64,000 bases of DNA from an uncultured Marvinbryantia sp. (GTDB lineage Bacteria; Bacillota; Clostridia; Lachnospirales; Lachnospiraceae), in NCBI RefSeq assembly GCF_905201705.1, contig NZ_CAJKOX010000021.1, positions 7,597-71,596 of the forward strand, given 5' to 3'. A program made the translations under genes and the position numbers. Below the pieces are notes generated by a model. It was given only the letters and a program-made list of their open reading frames with translations, ran no database searches and was not told the DNA's origin. Below, piece by piece: positions 15,862 to 25,327 of the stretch (position 1 is its first letter; each line of letters opens with the position of its first letter).

Positions 15862-16572
15862 TTATTCTCCAAGGTATGCCTTCTTAATGGAATCATCGTT
15901 GAGCAGCGTCTCCGCCTTGCCCGACTGCACGATCTTTCCGGTTTCGAGCACGTAAGCGCGATCCGCAATGGAGAGCGCTTTTTTCGCATTCTGCTCTACC
16001 AGGAGTACGGTCGTGCCGCTGGCGCTCACGCTCTGGATAATGTCGAAGATTTCATTTACCAGGATAGGCGAAAGTCCCATCGAGGGTTCATCCATCAGAA
16101 TGATGCGCGGCTTGGACATCAGCGCGCGTCCCATGGCAAGCATCTGCTGCTCGCCGCCGGAGAGCGTTCCGGCAATCTGATTTTTGCGCTCCTCAAGACG
16201 CGGGAAGCGTTTGTAGACCTCCGCCAGACTTGCCTCAATCTCATTTTTATCTTTTCTGGTATAGGCGCCCATCAGCAGGTTCTGATACACCGTAAACTGC
16301 GCAAACACGCGGCGTCCCTCCGGCACGTGGGCCATTCCAAGGCTGACGATCTTATGCGCCGGAACTTTGGTGAGCTCCTGTCCTTCAAATAAAATGCTTC
16401 CCTTTTTCGGACTCAGAAGACCGGTAATTGTCTGCAGGGTCGTCGTCTTTCCGGCGCCGTTTGCGCCAATCAGCGCAACGACCTCGCCCTCGTTTACCTC
16501 GAAGGAAATTCCTTTGATGGCCTGAATCACGCCGTAAAATACTTCCAGATCCTTGATCTCAAGCATTGCCAT
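15862..16572 (-). CDS. livF: Branched-chain amino acid ABC transporter ATPase LivF
   Basis: One of two ATP-hydrolysing subunits of the Leu/Ile/Val importer, 236 aa, on the cytoplasmic face. Seen: Walker A GANGAGKTTT (about residue 37), ABC signature LSGGEQQMLAMGRAL (about 137), Walker B IILMDEPSMGLSP, and the H-loop position, which here reads LLVEQNAKKAL (Gln-Asn, as is usual in LivF). Last gene of the livJHMGF operon; AGGAGGG precedes the ATG; the liv terminator follows. Confidence 0.95.
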   Translation of the reverse strand: MAMLEIKDLEVFYGVIQAIKGISFEVNEGEVVALIGANGAGKTTTLQTITGLLSPKKGSILFEGQELTKVPAHKIVSLGMAHVPEGRRVFAQFTVYQNLLMGAYTRKDKNEIEASLAEVYKRFPRLEERKNQIAGTLSGGEQQMLAMGRALMSKPRIILMDEPSMGLSPILVNEIFDIIQSVSASGTTVLLVEQNAKKALSIADRAYVLETGKIVQSGKAETLLNDDSIKKAYLGE

Positions 16573-16586
16573 GTCTCATTTCCCTC

Positions 16587-17345
16587 CTATTCTCCAAGAT
16601 ATGCCGTGATAACCTGCGGATCGCTCAGCACCTCCGCTGTCTTGCCCTGGCAGAGTACCTGTCCGAAATTCAGTACCGTCAGCTCCTCGCAGATACCGGA
16701 AACCAGCTTCATGTCGTGCTCGATCAGAAGGATCGTCATGTCAAAATTATCGCGTACAAAGTGAATGGTCTTCATCAGCTCCGCCGTCTCGTTGGGGTTC
16801 ATGCCCGCCGCCGGCTCGTCGAGCAGCAAAAGCTTCGGGTTCGTCGCCATCGCGCGCGCGATCTCCAGCTTGCGCTGTTTGCCGTAGGGAAGGTTGGACG
16901 CCAGATACTCCGCCTCGCCGTCCAGTCCGAACACCCGCAGAAGCTCCATCGCCTTTTCATTCATTTCCTTTTCCTGCTTAAAATAAGAAGGCAGACGCAG
17001 GATCCCCGCAAGCGTCGAATATTTATGATCGTTGTGCAGACCAACCTTTACATTGTCAAGCACCGACATCGCGCCGAACAGACGGATATTCTGAAAGGTT
17101 CTTGCAATCCCGGCCTTATTGATCTCAATGGTGCTCTTTCCGGTAATATCCTCCCCGTCCAGGCGGATCACACCCTCGGTCGGCTTATATACGCCCGTCA
17201 GCAGATTGAAAATCGTTGTTTTTCCGGCGCCGTTCGGTCCGATCAGGCCATAAAGCTGTCCTTTTTCGATTGATACGTGAAAACCATCCACCGCGCGGAG
17301 ACCGCCAAACTGAATGGACAAATTGTTTACTTCAAGCATTGCCAT
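16587..17345 (-). CDS. livG: Branched-chain amino acid ABC transporter ATPase LivG
   Basis: Second ATPase subunit, 252 aa. Seen: Walker A GPNGAGKTTIF (about residue 37), the LivG-type insert with TFQNIRLFGAMSVLDNV, signature region NLPYGKQRKLEIARAM, Walker B LLLLDEPAAGMNPNE, and H-loop LLIEHDMKLV. It starts 1 nt after the livM stop codon and is 14 nt from livF, so all are translated together. Confidence 0.95.
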   Translation of the reverse strand: MAMLEVNNLSIQFGGLRAVDGFHVSIEKGQLYGLIGPNGAGKTTIFNLLTGVYKPTEGVIRLDGEDITGKSTIEINKAGIARTFQNIRLFGAMSVLDNVKVGLHNDHKYSTLAGILRLPSYFKQEKEMNEKAMELLRVFGLDGEAEYLASNLPYGKQRKLEIARAMATNPKLLLLDEPAAGMNPNETAELMKTIHFVRDNFDMTILLIEHDMKLVSGICEELTVLNFGQVLCQGKTAEVLSDPQVITAYLGE

Positions 17346-17346
17346 G

Positions 17347-18429
17347 TTAAGCCGCCTCCTTTTTCTTTCTGCCGCCCTTCAGCTTCTCCAGCATACGGCT
17401 TCTCCAGTTGCGCGCCGCAGGCGCCCAGTTAAACAGCATCATCGCGATCAGCACAATTGCGTAGATCAGCATACGGTAGGTGGAGAATCCGCGCAGCAGC
17501 TCCGGAAGCGCATACAGGATAATCGTCGCAATAATAGAACCGCGCAGATTTCCGATGCCGCCGAGCACCACGTATACCAGGATCAGGATCGACAGGTTAT
17601 AGTCGAAGGTGGATACCTTCAGCATGGAAAGATTGTGGGCATAAAGCACTCCGGCTACCCCGGCAAGGGCCGCAGAAATCGTAAATGCCATCAGCTTATA
17701 TTTTGTCACACTGATGCCCACGGATTCCGCCGCAATACGGTTGTCCCTGGTGGACATGATCGCGCGCCCGCTTCTGGAATTTACCAGATTCTGCACAATA
17801 AACAGAGTGATCAGAATCAGAATCACGCCTATGATAAAGAAATAATCCTTGATATCCTTATATAAGGCAGCCGTGCCCGAAATGCCGAGCGCGCCCTTCA
17901 TGATCTGCTTGCCGCCCGCAGCCATTTTAAGCCCTGCCGAGCTTGCCGCCACATGAAGTCCGTTTTCATCCACGCCCACATACAGCACGTTGATGAGGTT
18001 CTTGATGATCTCGCCGAATGCCAGCGTAACGATCGCAAGATAATCGCCGCGAAGTCTCAGAACCGGGATGCCGATCAGCACGCCGAAAACCGCCGCCACT
18101 GCCGCGCCGATCAGAATTGCGAGGATCAGCCTTGGCACAGACGGGATCGTGTCCGCAAACACATTGGAAAACAGCGCGCTGGAATAAGCGCCGACGCACA
18201 TGAATCCGGCGTGTCCCAGACTCAGCTCGCCCGAAAATCCAACGACCAGGTTCAGGGAAAGCGCCGCGATCGTGTAGACGCAGAGCGGCACCAGAAGCCC
18301 CGTGAGCAGCCTGGACAGATTGCCCGTCGCGGAAAGTGTCTGCACAACGATGAAAATAACGATCACCATCGCGTACGTGATATAATTATTTTTTGATGTC
18401 TTACTCATACCTTTTTTCATATCCGCCAC
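17347..18429 (-). CDS. livM: Branched-chain amino acid ABC transporter permease LivM
   Basis: Inner-membrane permease, 360 aa, with about nine to ten predicted helices. Family motifs: LNLVVGFSGELSLGHAGFM (near residue 60), GDYLAIVTLAFGEI (about 125), the Arg-Ala motif GRAIMSTRDNRIAAESVGI (about 205-225; contact with the ATPase) and GGIGNLRGSI (about 290). It follows livH without a gap (18429/18430). The C-terminus is Lys/Arg-rich. The pore is expected to pair with LivH. Confidence 0.95.
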   Translation of the reverse strand: MADMKKGMSKTSKNNYITYAMVIVIFIVVQTLSATGNLSRLLTGLLVPLCVYTIAALSLNLVVGFSGELSLGHAGFMCVGAYSSALFSNVFADTIPSVPRLILAILIGAAVAAVFGVLIGIPVLRLRGDYLAIVTLAFGEIIKNLINVLYVGVDENGLHVAASSAGLKMAAGGKQIMKGALGISGTAALYKDIKDYFFIIGVILILITLFIVQNLVNSRSGRAIMSTRDNRIAAESVGISVTKYKLMAFTISAALAGVAGVLYAHNLSMLKVSTFDYNLSILILVYVVLGGIGNLRGSIIATIILYALPELLRGFSTYRMLIYAIVLIAMMLFNWAPAARNWRSRMLEKLKGGRKKKEAA

Positions 18430-19314
18430 CTACACTTTCTCCTGTACATTCTTGCCAAACAGTCCGGTGGGCTTTACCAGAAGCACGATGATCAGCACCG
18501 CAAACACGATCGCATCCGCCACCTGGGAAGAAATGTAGGCTTTTCCGAAAATCTCAATGACGCCAAGCAGAATGCCGCCGATCATCGCGCCCGGAATCGA
18601 GCCGATGCCGCCGAATACCGCCGCCACAAATGCCTTGATGCCCGGCATCGCGCCGGTGTACGGCGTCAGCGTGGGGTATGCCGAGCAGAGAAGCAGTCCG
18701 GCGATCGCAGCAAGCCCGGAACCGATCGCGAAGGTGAGGGAAATCGTGGAATTTACATTCACGCCCATAAGCTGCGCCGCGTCGCGGTCCTCTGAAACCG
18801 CCTGCATCGCGCGTCCCGGCTTCGTCTTGTTTACAAAAAAGGTCAGACCGCACATGATAATGATACATGCGGCGATCGTCACAATGGTAATACCCTTGAT
18901 GGTAAGCTGTCCGTCAAACAGTACCAGCGTCGGCACGTTGATCACGGTCACGAAGCTCTTTGCATCTGCGCCGAAGATCAGCAGCGCCAGATTCTGCAGC
19001 AGATAGCTGACGCCGATCGCCGTGATCAGCACTGCCAGATTGGACGACGCTTTTCTGAGCGGGCGGTATGCAACCATTTCAATGGTGATGCCAAGAACCG
19101 TACACAATACAACAGCCAGAAGAATGGACAGTGCCGGAGACAGCCCTGCTTTCGTGATCGCCGTGAGGATTACAAAGGCGCCGACCATAATGACGTCTCC
19201 ATGGGCGAAGTTCAGCATCTTCGCGATGCCGTACACCATGGTATATCCAAGGGCGATGATCGCATAGATACTGCCAAGGCTGATGCCGTCTTTTAAATAG
19301 GAAATAAAACTCAT
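18430..19314 (-). CDS. livH: Branched-chain amino acid ABC transporter permease LivH
   Basis: Inner-membrane permease, 294 aa, with about eight helices. Family motifs: ALGYTMVYGIAKMLNFAHGD (about residues 20-39), the EAA-like GRAMQAVSEDRDAAQLMGV (about 165-183) and FGGIGSIPGAMIGG (about 235). The ATG at 19314 is favoured over one 12 nt upstream because GAGGTG lies just before it. It is separated from livJ by a 200-nt stretch with a long hairpin, which probably lets the binding protein be made in excess. Confidence 0.94.
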   Translation of the reverse strand: MSFISYLKDGISLGSIYAIIALGYTMVYGIAKMLNFAHGDVIMVGAFVILTAITKAGLSPALSILLAVVLCTVLGITIEMVAYRPLRKASSNLAVLITAIGVSYLLQNLALLIFGADAKSFVTVINVPTLVLFDGQLTIKGITIVTIAACIIIMCGLTFFVNKTKPGRAMQAVSEDRDAAQLMGVNVNSTISLTFAIGSGLAAIAGLLLCSAYPTLTPYTGAMPGIKAFVAAVFGGIGSIPGAMIGGILLGVIEIFGKAYISSQVADAIVFAVLIIVLLVKPTGLFGKNVQEKV

Positions 19315-19358
19315 AGTACACCTCATAAATATTCTGTGTGTTTTCTCAGTGGTCCTTT

Positions 19359-19412
19359 GTTTTTACATAACAGGAAAGGACAGCTACACATCCGTTCCTG
19401 TTATATAAAAAC
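19359..19412 (-). other. Long hairpin in the livJ-livH intergenic RNA
   Basis: A 17-bp stem with one mismatch (GTTTTTA plus ATAACAGGAA against TTCCTGTTAT plus TAAAAAC). No T run follows the stem, so it is more likely a stabiliser of livJ mRNA or an attenuator than a full terminator. Confidence 0.5.
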
Positions 19413-19515
19413 AGAGAGACGGCGCCTTCCTCACAGGTACCGTCCCCCGTTTCTTAAACGGCAATCCCCCTGTTATCGGGGAAGTGTCTTTTTACATCAA
19501 AACACTATGGAAATG

Positions 19516-20670
19516 TTACTCCATCATCTCGTAAACGCCGTCTTTGATCACAACAGCCTTCGGCTCCTTATCGCACTCGCCGTCCTCGGTCCATTTTGCT
19601 GCACCGGTAAGACCGTCGATCTCAATGTTCAGCATGGAAGCGGACATTGCAGCGCTGATGTCCTCGTTGGACATATCCGGTGTGATGCCTGCATCGTTTG
19701 CTGCTGCCTGCATAGCGTAAATTACATCATAAGCGTCTGCTGCAAACTGGTTCGGCGTCTCGCCGTTGTTTGCCTCGCCGTATGCGGTTACGAAGTTTAC
19801 AGTCGCCTCATCCTCTGCGGTTGCGGAGAACGGTGTCAGAAGCATAACGCCCTCTGCCAGAGAGGTATCAAAGTTTTCTACGGAAAGGATACCGTCCATA
19901 CCGTCTACGCCGAAGAAGGTAACGTCGAGCTGCGCGTCTGCCGCCTGCTGCAGGATCAGCGCACAGTCAGAATAGTAGTTCGGCAGGAACAGAAGCTCTG
20001 CGCCGCTCTCTTTGATCTTGGAAAGCTGTACGGAGAAGTCTGTGTTGCTGTCTGTGGTGTATGCTTCATCTGCAACAACCTCCAGACCATATCCCGGAGC
20101 TGCCTCTACGAATGCATCGTGGATACCTACGTTGTAGTCTGTGGAAGAATCATACAGAATCGCGATCTTGGTAGCAAGCCCGTTCTCAGAGATGTACTGA
20201 GCGGATTTGGAACCCTGCATCGGGTCTGTGAAGCACATACGGAACTCGTTGGAGCCTGCTGTGATACAGTCTACCGCGCTTCCGGACGGTGTGAACAGGA
20301 AGGTGCTCTCTGCTGCCTCACCGCCTACTGCGATGCAGGCACCGGAGGTAACGGTACCGCAGAGCATCTGCATACCCTTGTCCAGAAGGTCGTTGTATGC
20401 GTTGATCGCCTTCTCAGCATCGCCCTGGTCGTCGCCTGCGTCCAGAAGCTCAACCTGATAGCCGTTGAAGCCGCCGTTTGCGTTTACTTCATCGATCGCA
20501 ATTTTTGCTGCATTGTATACATTCGTGCCGTACTGTGCATAGTCGCCTGTCATCGGTCCGATTACGCCAATCTTGAAGGTACCTTCTTCCGCTGCTGCCG
20601 GCACTGCCAGAACGCCTGCAACCATAGCCGCCGCCATAGCAACGCTGACTGCTTTGTTAAATTTTTTCAT
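19516..20670 (-). CDS. livJ: Branched-chain amino acid ABC transporter substrate-binding protein
   Basis: Exported binding protein, 384 aa, Peripla_BP_6 / leucine-binding type. A signal peptide (about 1-27, AVPAAAEEG) is followed by FKIGVIGPMTGDYAQYG, the first strand and ligand loop of the family, and DDQGDAEKAINAYNDLLDKG. No lipobox Cys is seen at the cleavage site, which is unusual for a Gram-positive binding protein that must stay at the cell surface. AAGGAGG lies upstream of the ATG. First gene of livJHMGF. livK would be an equally fair name. Confidence 0.93.
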   Translation of the reverse strand: MKKFNKAVSVAMAAAMVAGVLAVPAAAEEGTFKIGVIGPMTGDYAQYGTNVYNAAKIAIDEVNANGGFNGYQVELLDAGDDQGDAEKAINAYNDLLDKGMQMLCGTVTSGACIAVGGEAAESTFLFTPSGSAVDCITAGSNEFRMCFTDPMQGSKSAQYISENGLATKIAILYDSSTDYNVGIHDAFVEAAPGYGLEVVADEAYTTDSNTDFSVQLSKIKESGAELLFLPNYYSDCALILQQAADAQLDVTFFGVDGMDGILSVENFDTSLAEGVMLLTPFSATAEDEATVNFVTAYGEANNGETPNQFAADAYDVIYAMQAAANDAGITPDMSNEDISAAMSASMLNIEIDGLTGAAKWTEDGECDKEPKAVVIKDGVYEMME

Positions 20671-20702
20671 AATTCTTATCCTCCTTTATAAATTTGACAT
20701 TA

Positions 20703-20732
20703 ATGATAACTCCGGAATGCCTTATTTGTCAA
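20703..20732 (-). promoter_or_regulatory. Predicted SigA promoter of the liv operon
   Basis: Minus strand perfect TTGACA (20727-20732), 18-bp spacer, TATCAT (20703-20708), about 35 bp upstream of livJ. Confidence 0.55.
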
Positions 20733-20818
20733 TGTTTTTTTCGTTTCCTTATCATGGATATAAAGCATTAAAACCATTTATTTTCTTGATGCCAGGGCGT
20801 CGAAAGTCATACGTTCTT

Positions 20819-22441
20819 CTACGCGCCCACATTCACCGTATACCATTTTTCAGTCGGCTCGGACAGGTATACTACGATCACGTCTTTCAGCTCCGCGATA
20901 CTGCCCTCCTGCGGCCAGGTGTTCATGGTTTTGGTCTGCTCCAGCGCCGCCGCTATCTGCTGCTCGTCCGCCTGCTGCACCGCATAGCCTCTGGTCTGCA
21001 GGAAATCGCACATTCTGGAATTATTTCCGTCGTCCCAGGCAAAGAAGGAACCGCCGAGCGTGCAGGATTCCAGGACCGGCAGCTCATCCTGCGCGACCAT
21101 ACCGATAAACGCGACCGGCTTTTCGTGATAATCCATCCCTGCCGCCTGGATGTCGTACATGATCTGACCCGCCGTCGTGCAGTCCTTTTCGTACGCAATG
21201 CTGCTGTAATAGTAGATCAGATTCATATTACGGGCGTTCAAAAACAACAGATAACTTCCAAGGACCACCATCGCCTTTTTCAGCAGCGGCTTTGTGATGG
21301 TCTGCGTGATAACATACATCTGCACCGCGCCCGTCAGCGGAAGCGCAAGCAGCATCCTTCCATGCGTCTTGTAGGTCGCCAGCGCCAGATACAGCACAAA
21401 CGGAGCCACGCAGAGCGCGACCGTATAGAACAGAATACCAGCTTTTTTCTTCCATCCCTTCTGCCGCGCAAACAGGTACACCGCGCAGATTACAAAAAGA
21501 ATAGAGAGCACGCGGATCACGCTTCCCCCATAGATGTATTCTCCCTGAAAAGGAATCGCAAAAGAAACACGTCCGATGTTGGCGACTGCCATCGCCGCTG
21601 CCATCTTCCAGTCGCCGCTTGTCCAGCCATTGTAATTATCGCCGAGATAACCGGCAGAACCGACCAGACGCCCCAGGATCACATTTATTACATAATAAAC
21701 TGCGACTGCCATCGCACAGATCGCCGCACAGGTGAGAATCGTACATTTCAGACTGCACTGAGCACTGTTTTCCGCGCGCTTCGCCGGATCGCCTGTTCCC
21801 ATTTTCGTCTCGTCCTGCAAAGCCTGTCTGTCTGCGTACAAAGCGCCCTTCCCCAGGCTGCGGCACACAGAAAGATAATGCAAAAGGCATTCCGCCGCCA
21901 CCGCTGTCACATACACGCAGATCATCGCCTGGAAGGTAGCTATGCCGTAAAACAGGCAGAGCATCGCGCAGACTGCGTCCTTTTTTCTGCGCTGCTTCAG
22001 GAAGCGCCGGCTGAGCACAAAGCTTACTGCCGTCGCTATCATCGCGGTGCTCACCTGCAGATCGAACATGGAGAACGCCATAATTTCTCCCACCACAAAG
22101 GGCAGGGAGGAATAATACGCGCAGAAGAAAAACACCTGCCACTCCTTTGGCTTTTCCAGAAGCGCGTATGCAAAGATCATGCCGGATATATTCCAGCCGA
22201 CGATCGCCAGAAAATCCCAGAGAAACGGCGCAAAATTGCCGTTGCTCGTGAAGATCAGATCAAACAGCCAGATCGCAAATCTTCCCTGAAGGATCCAGAG
22301 CGCGCTCGGCTCCGAGGCCAGGATCCACGTTTCGTCGTCGATGCAGAGGGTAAAGTGCGTAAGCATAAACCCAAAGCACACGAAGGAAAACAGCAGCGAG
22401 CCGATAAGCGCCCTCTTATATTTTTTCGCAAATGTTGTCAT
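20819..22441 (-). CDS. GtrII-like glucosyltransferase family membrane protein
   Basis: Polytopic membrane protein, 540 aa, resembling the glucosyltransferase GtrII family (PF14264 type), which adds glucosyl groups from a lipid carrier to surface glycans. About ten or eleven hydrophobic helices. FMLTHFTLCIDDETWI, with the acidic pair expected in the first outer loop, lies near residue 30, followed by LQGRFAIWLFDLIF. The soluble C-terminal part (about 435-540) holds the family's conserved ending. The ATG at 22441 is 1 nt after the proS stop codon, so translation is probably coupled; longer in-frame starts overlap proS and are rejected. The acceptor glycan is unknown. Confidence 0.75.
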   Translation of the reverse strand: MTTFAKKYKRALIGSLLFSFVCFGFMLTHFTLCIDDETWILASEPSALWILQGRFAIWLFDLIFTSNGNFAPFLWDFLAIVGWNISGMIFAYALLEKPKEWQVFFFCAYYSSLPFVVGEIMAFSMFDLQVSTAMIATAVSFVLSRRFLKQRRKKDAVCAMLCLFYGIATFQAMICVYVTAVAAECLLHYLSVCRSLGKGALYADRQALQDETKMGTGDPAKRAENSAQCSLKCTILTCAAICAMAVAVYYVINVILGRLVGSAGYLGDNYNGWTSGDWKMAAAMAVANIGRVSFAIPFQGEYIYGGSVIRVLSILFVICAVYLFARQKGWKKKAGILFYTVALCVAPFVLYLALATYKTHGRMLLALPLTGAVQMYVITQTITKPLLKKAMVVLGSYLLFLNARNMNLIYYYSSIAYEKDCTTAGQIMYDIQAAGMDYHEKPVAFIGMVAQDELPVLESCTLGGSFFAWDDGNNSRMCDFLQTRGYAVQQADEQQIAAALEQTKTMNTWPQEGSIAELKDVIVVYLSEPTEKWYTVNVGA

Positions 22442-22442
22442 T

Positions 22443-23882
22443 CTAGTACGCTTTTCCCCAGTAAACCATCTTTGTCGCCGGTTTTCCGCAGTAAATACAG
22501 GTATCCGCAATCTGCTCCTGCTCAAACGGGATACAGCGGGAGGTAACGCCTGCCTCCTCTTTGAGAGCGTCCTCGCACTCCTGGCAGCCGCACCACATTG
22601 CTTTGATAAAGCCCGGCTTGTTTTCTGCGATATCCTTGAATTCGTCAAGCTTCGCCGCCGTGTAGGTATGCGCATCGCGGTGTGCGCGTGCGCGCTCCAG
22701 CATATCCTTCTGCATAATCTCCAGCACTTCCGCCGTCTTCTGTGCAAGCTCTTCAAGCGGCGTCACCAGCTTTTCTCTTGTGTCGCGGCGCACGATGACA
22801 GCCTGTCCTGCCTCGATATCCTTCGGTCCAAGTTCGATACGCACCGGAATGCCGCGCATCTCCTGCTCGGAGAATTTCCAGCCCGGACTCTTCTCGGAAT
22901 CGTCCAGCTTCACGCGCAGGCCTGCTTTCGCAAGCGTCTCTTTTACTTCGTTTGCCTTATCGAGCACGCCGTCCTTCTGCATCTGGATGGGGATCACCAT
23001 CACCTGTGTGGGCGCTACGCGCGGCGGCAGCACCAGACCGCTGTTGTCACCGTGAACCATGATGATTGCGCCGATCATACGGGTGGTCATGCCCCAGGAG
23101 GTCTGATGTACATATTTTAAAGTGTTGTCTTTATCCGCATACTGGATGCCGAAAGCCTTTGCAAAGCCGTCGCCGAAATTGTGGCTGGTGCCGGACTGCA
23201 GCGCCTTGCCGTCGTGCATCAGCGATTCGATGGTGTAGGTCGCCTCCGCTCCGGCAAATTTTTCTTTATCGGTCTTGCGGCCCTTGATCACCGGGATCGC
23301 AAGAAACTCCTCACAGAAATCAGCGTAAACGTTCAGCATCTGGATGGTGCGCTCCTCCGCTTCCTCAGCAGTCGCGTGCGCGGTGTGTCCCTCCTGCCAC
23401 AGAAACTCGCGGGAACGAAGGAACGGACGGGTCGTTTTCTCCCAGCGCATAACCGAGCACCACTGGTTGTATACCTTCGGCAGATCGCGGTAGGAGTGTA
23501 CGTCGTTCGCATAGAAATCGCAGAACAGTGTCTCGGAGGTCGGACGCACACACATTCTCTCCTGCAGCGGCTCCAGTCCGCCGTGCGTCACCCACGCCAC
23601 CTCCGGCGCAAAACCTTCCACATGATCCTTCTCCTTCTGGAGCAGGCTTTCCGGGATCAGCATCGGCAGATATACATTCTCCACTCCGGTTTCCTTGAAA
23701 CGTCTGTCCAGCTCATGCTGTATATTTTCCCAGATCGCATAGCCAGCCGGCTTGATCACCATGCAGCCTTTCACGCTGGTGTAATCGGTCAGCTCCGCCT
23801 TTTTCACGACGTCGGTATACCACTGCGCGAAATCCTCCTCCATCGAGGTGATCGCTTCCACTAATTTCTTGTCTTTCGCCAT
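22443..23882 (-). CDS. proS: Prolyl-tRNA synthetase, archaeal/eukaryotic type
   Basis: Charges tRNA-Pro with proline; class II synthetase, 479 aa, of the short (type 3) form without the bacterial editing insert. Seen: motif 1 region GCMVIKPAGYAIWENIQ, motif 2 RWEKTTRPFLRSREFLWQEGHTAH, TSHNFGDGFAKAFGI, motif 3 TRMIGAIIMVHGDNSGLVLPP split across these blocks, and a C-terminal zinc-type domain with CGCQECED and DTCIYCGKPA. The ATG at 23882 has GAGGAG 7 nt upstream; an upstream in-frame TTG that overlaps this site is rejected. Confidence 0.96.
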   Translation of the reverse strand: MAKDKKLVEAITSMEEDFAQWYTDVVKKAELTDYTSVKGCMVIKPAGYAIWENIQHELDRRFKETGVENVYLPMLIPESLLQKEKDHVEGFAPEVAWVTHGGLEPLQERMCVRPTSETLFCDFYANDVHSYRDLPKVYNQWCSVMRWEKTTRPFLRSREFLWQEGHTAHATAEEAEERTIQMLNVYADFCEEFLAIPVIKGRKTDKEKFAGAEATYTIESLMHDGKALQSGTSHNFGDGFAKAFGIQYADKDNTLKYVHQTSWGMTTRMIGAIIMVHGDNSGLVLPPRVAPTQVMVIPIQMQKDGVLDKANEVKETLAKAGLRVKLDDSEKSPGWKFSEQEMRGIPVRIELGPKDIEAGQAVIVRRDTREKLVTPLEELAQKTAEVLEIMQKDMLERARAHRDAHTYTAAKLDEFKDIAENKPGFIKAMWCGCQECEDALKEEAGVTSRCIPFEQEQIADTCIYCGKPATKMVYWGKAY

Positions 23883-23957
23883 AATTTTTCTCCTCAATAT
23901 CTAATATTCACAGCGCCGCAGACGCCGCAAAACCCGCCCGGGCGCGTCACTTTCTTT

Positions 23958-23986
23958 ATTTTAGTGCATTTCCCTCACTTTTTCAA
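23958..23986 (-). promoter_or_regulatory. Predicted SigA promoter of proS
   Basis: Minus strand TTGAAA (23981-23986), 17-bp spacer, TAAAAT (23958-23963). It faces away from the DUF402 promoter. Confidence 0.55.
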
Positions 23987-24026
23987 CACTGCATTGATAT
24001 TTTTGCAGAAAAAACAGCCAGGCTTC

Positions 24027-24055
24027 TTGCATGAATCCCGTTTTTACACTATAAT
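24027..24055 (+). promoter_or_regulatory. Predicted SigA promoter of the DUF402 gene
   Basis: TTGCAT (24027-24032), 17-bp spacer, perfect TATAAT (24050-24055), about 90 bp upstream of the start codon. Confidence 0.65.
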
Positions 24056-24143
24056 AAAACCACTTAATCGATCCGACGGAGCGTTTTGTGATGCATCCAG
24101 TCATACTGCGCCCCTTCCCACACTACAAAGAAGGGAGACTCCT

Positions 24144-24638
24144 ATGCAAAAGCCAGTTCTGTACCGAAAAAGATTGATTCCCGATGAATGCATTCTGCTG
24201 AAAAATGATGAGATCCTCCACGCGGAGGAAAATCTGATCGTCACCAAATGGAACACCCTCCGTCCGAAAAAGGAATTAAGCCACGGTCTGTCCGCCTTTT
24301 TCCTTGACAGGGGTATCAAGATCAGCAAATTTTACAACCACGCAGGCGAGCTGATCTGCTGGTACTGCGACATCATCACCTATACTTACGACCGGGATAC
24401 AGACACTTATGTGATGACAGATCTTCTGGCGGACGTGCTGGTGTACCCCGACGGAACCGTGAAGGTCGTCGACCTCGACGAGCTTGCGCTGGCAGCAGAA
24501 AAAAAGCTGATCTCGGAAGAACAGCTTTTAATCGCGTTAAGACAGCTCGACTGGCTGCTGCAGACCATCTACAGCGGCAGTTTTCGTAAGCTGCTCCAAT
24601 ATGTTGATCAGTTTTGCCCGAACAATCGGTTTTCCTGA
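24144..24638 (+). CDS. DUF402 family protein
   Basis: Cytoplasmic protein, 164 aa. Characteristic blocks: TKWNTLRPKKELSHGLSAFF, KISKFYNHAGELICWYCDII and VMTDLLADVLVYPDGTVKVV, with a C-terminal helical tail (LRQLDWLLQTIYSG). The DUF402 fold binds metal and nucleotide; some members (Ntdp) hydrolyse nucleoside di- or triphosphates. Whether this one does is not shown by the sequence. AAGGGAG precedes the ATG at 24144; an open frame reaches back to 23964 but has no ribosome site and overlaps the promoter. Convergent with the dCMP deaminase gene; no clear terminator in the 52 bp between them. Confidence 0.85.
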   Translation: MQKPVLYRKRLIPDECILLKNDEILHAEENLIVTKWNTLRPKKELSHGLSAFFLDRGIKISKFYNHAGELICWYCDIITYTYDRDTDTYVMTDLLADVLVYPDGTVKVVDLDELALAAEKKLISEEQLLIALRQLDWLLQTIYSGSFRKLLQYVDQFCPNNRFS

Positions 24639-24690
24639 ATACTTTCCGGCATAACCCCTGCATCCGGTCCGCACCAGGATGATTCTCCTC

Positions 24691-25173
24691 TTATAACTCC
24701 AGGGAGATCCTGCGCCCGGTCCGCTCATACCTGCGCAGCTTCACGCCCGCTGTCGTCAGCATCCGCTTGGATGCCAGCACGGAAGGCGTGTCTGCGTATT
24801 TATCACAGTCATATACGATCTGTTTGATACCCGCCTGGATGATCGCCTTCGCGCACTCATTGCACGGAAACAACGTCACATAAAGCGTCGCGCCGTCCAG
24901 ACTGCCCCCGCGGTAGTTTAAGATCGCGTTCAGCTCGCTGTGCGTCGTGTAGAGATACTTCGTGTTCAGCTCGTCTCCCTCGCGCTCCCACGGGAAATCA
25001 TCATCCGAGCAGCCGATCGGAAGACCGTTGTACCCCATCGACAAAATCTTGTTTTCCTTGCTGACAATGCAGGCTCCCACCTGCGTGTTGGGATCCTTGG
25101 AGCGCATACCGGAAAGCAGGGCAACTCCCATAAAATACTCATCCCAGGAAATATAGTCTGTGCGCTTCGGCAT
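24691..25173 (-). CDS. Deoxycytidylate (dCMP) deaminase
   Basis: Zinc enzyme converting dCMP to dUMP for dTTP synthesis, 160 aa (usual 140-190). Zinc site: HSELNAILNY (His and proton-shuttling Glu) and PCNECAKAI (two Cys). N-terminal SWDEYFMGVALLSGMRSKDP with TQVGACIVS is the normal start of the family. Related to ComEB. Last gene of the Sua5-phosphatase-rpiB-upp group, but separated from upp by a terminator-like hairpin, so it may have its own transcript. Confidence 0.92.
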   Translation of the reverse strand: MPKRTDYISWDEYFMGVALLSGMRSKDPNTQVGACIVSKENKILSMGYNGLPIGCSDDDFPWEREGDELNTKYLYTTHSELNAILNYRGGSLDGATLYVTLFPCNECAKAIIQAGIKQIVYDCDKYADTPSVLASKRMLTTAGVKLRRYERTGRRISLEL

Positions 25174-25271
25174 CCTTTTCCCTCCTCATCTTACGCACCG
25201 GCTGCCCGGCTCTTACGTTCATGTGCCGCCCGGACGCTGCGTCGGCTGCCCGTCTCCGGTTATTGCACCGC

Positions 25272-25315
25272 AAAAAAGCCGTGCCGCCGCCCGTTCCATG
25301 CGCCGCCGGGCTTTT
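25272..25315 (-). terminator. Intrinsic terminator after upp
   Basis: A 7-bp outer stem (AAAAGCC / GGCTTTT) around GC-rich inner sequence, followed on the minus strand by six T, just after the upp stop codon. It has A and T runs on both sides. Confidence 0.7.
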
Positions 25316-25327
25316 GTCTGCACGCCG

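Noticed and set aside
20573..22546. A 657-codon plus-strand open frame over the GtrII-like gene
   Set aside because: Arg/His-rich translation without domains, exactly antisense to a well-supported membrane protein gene.
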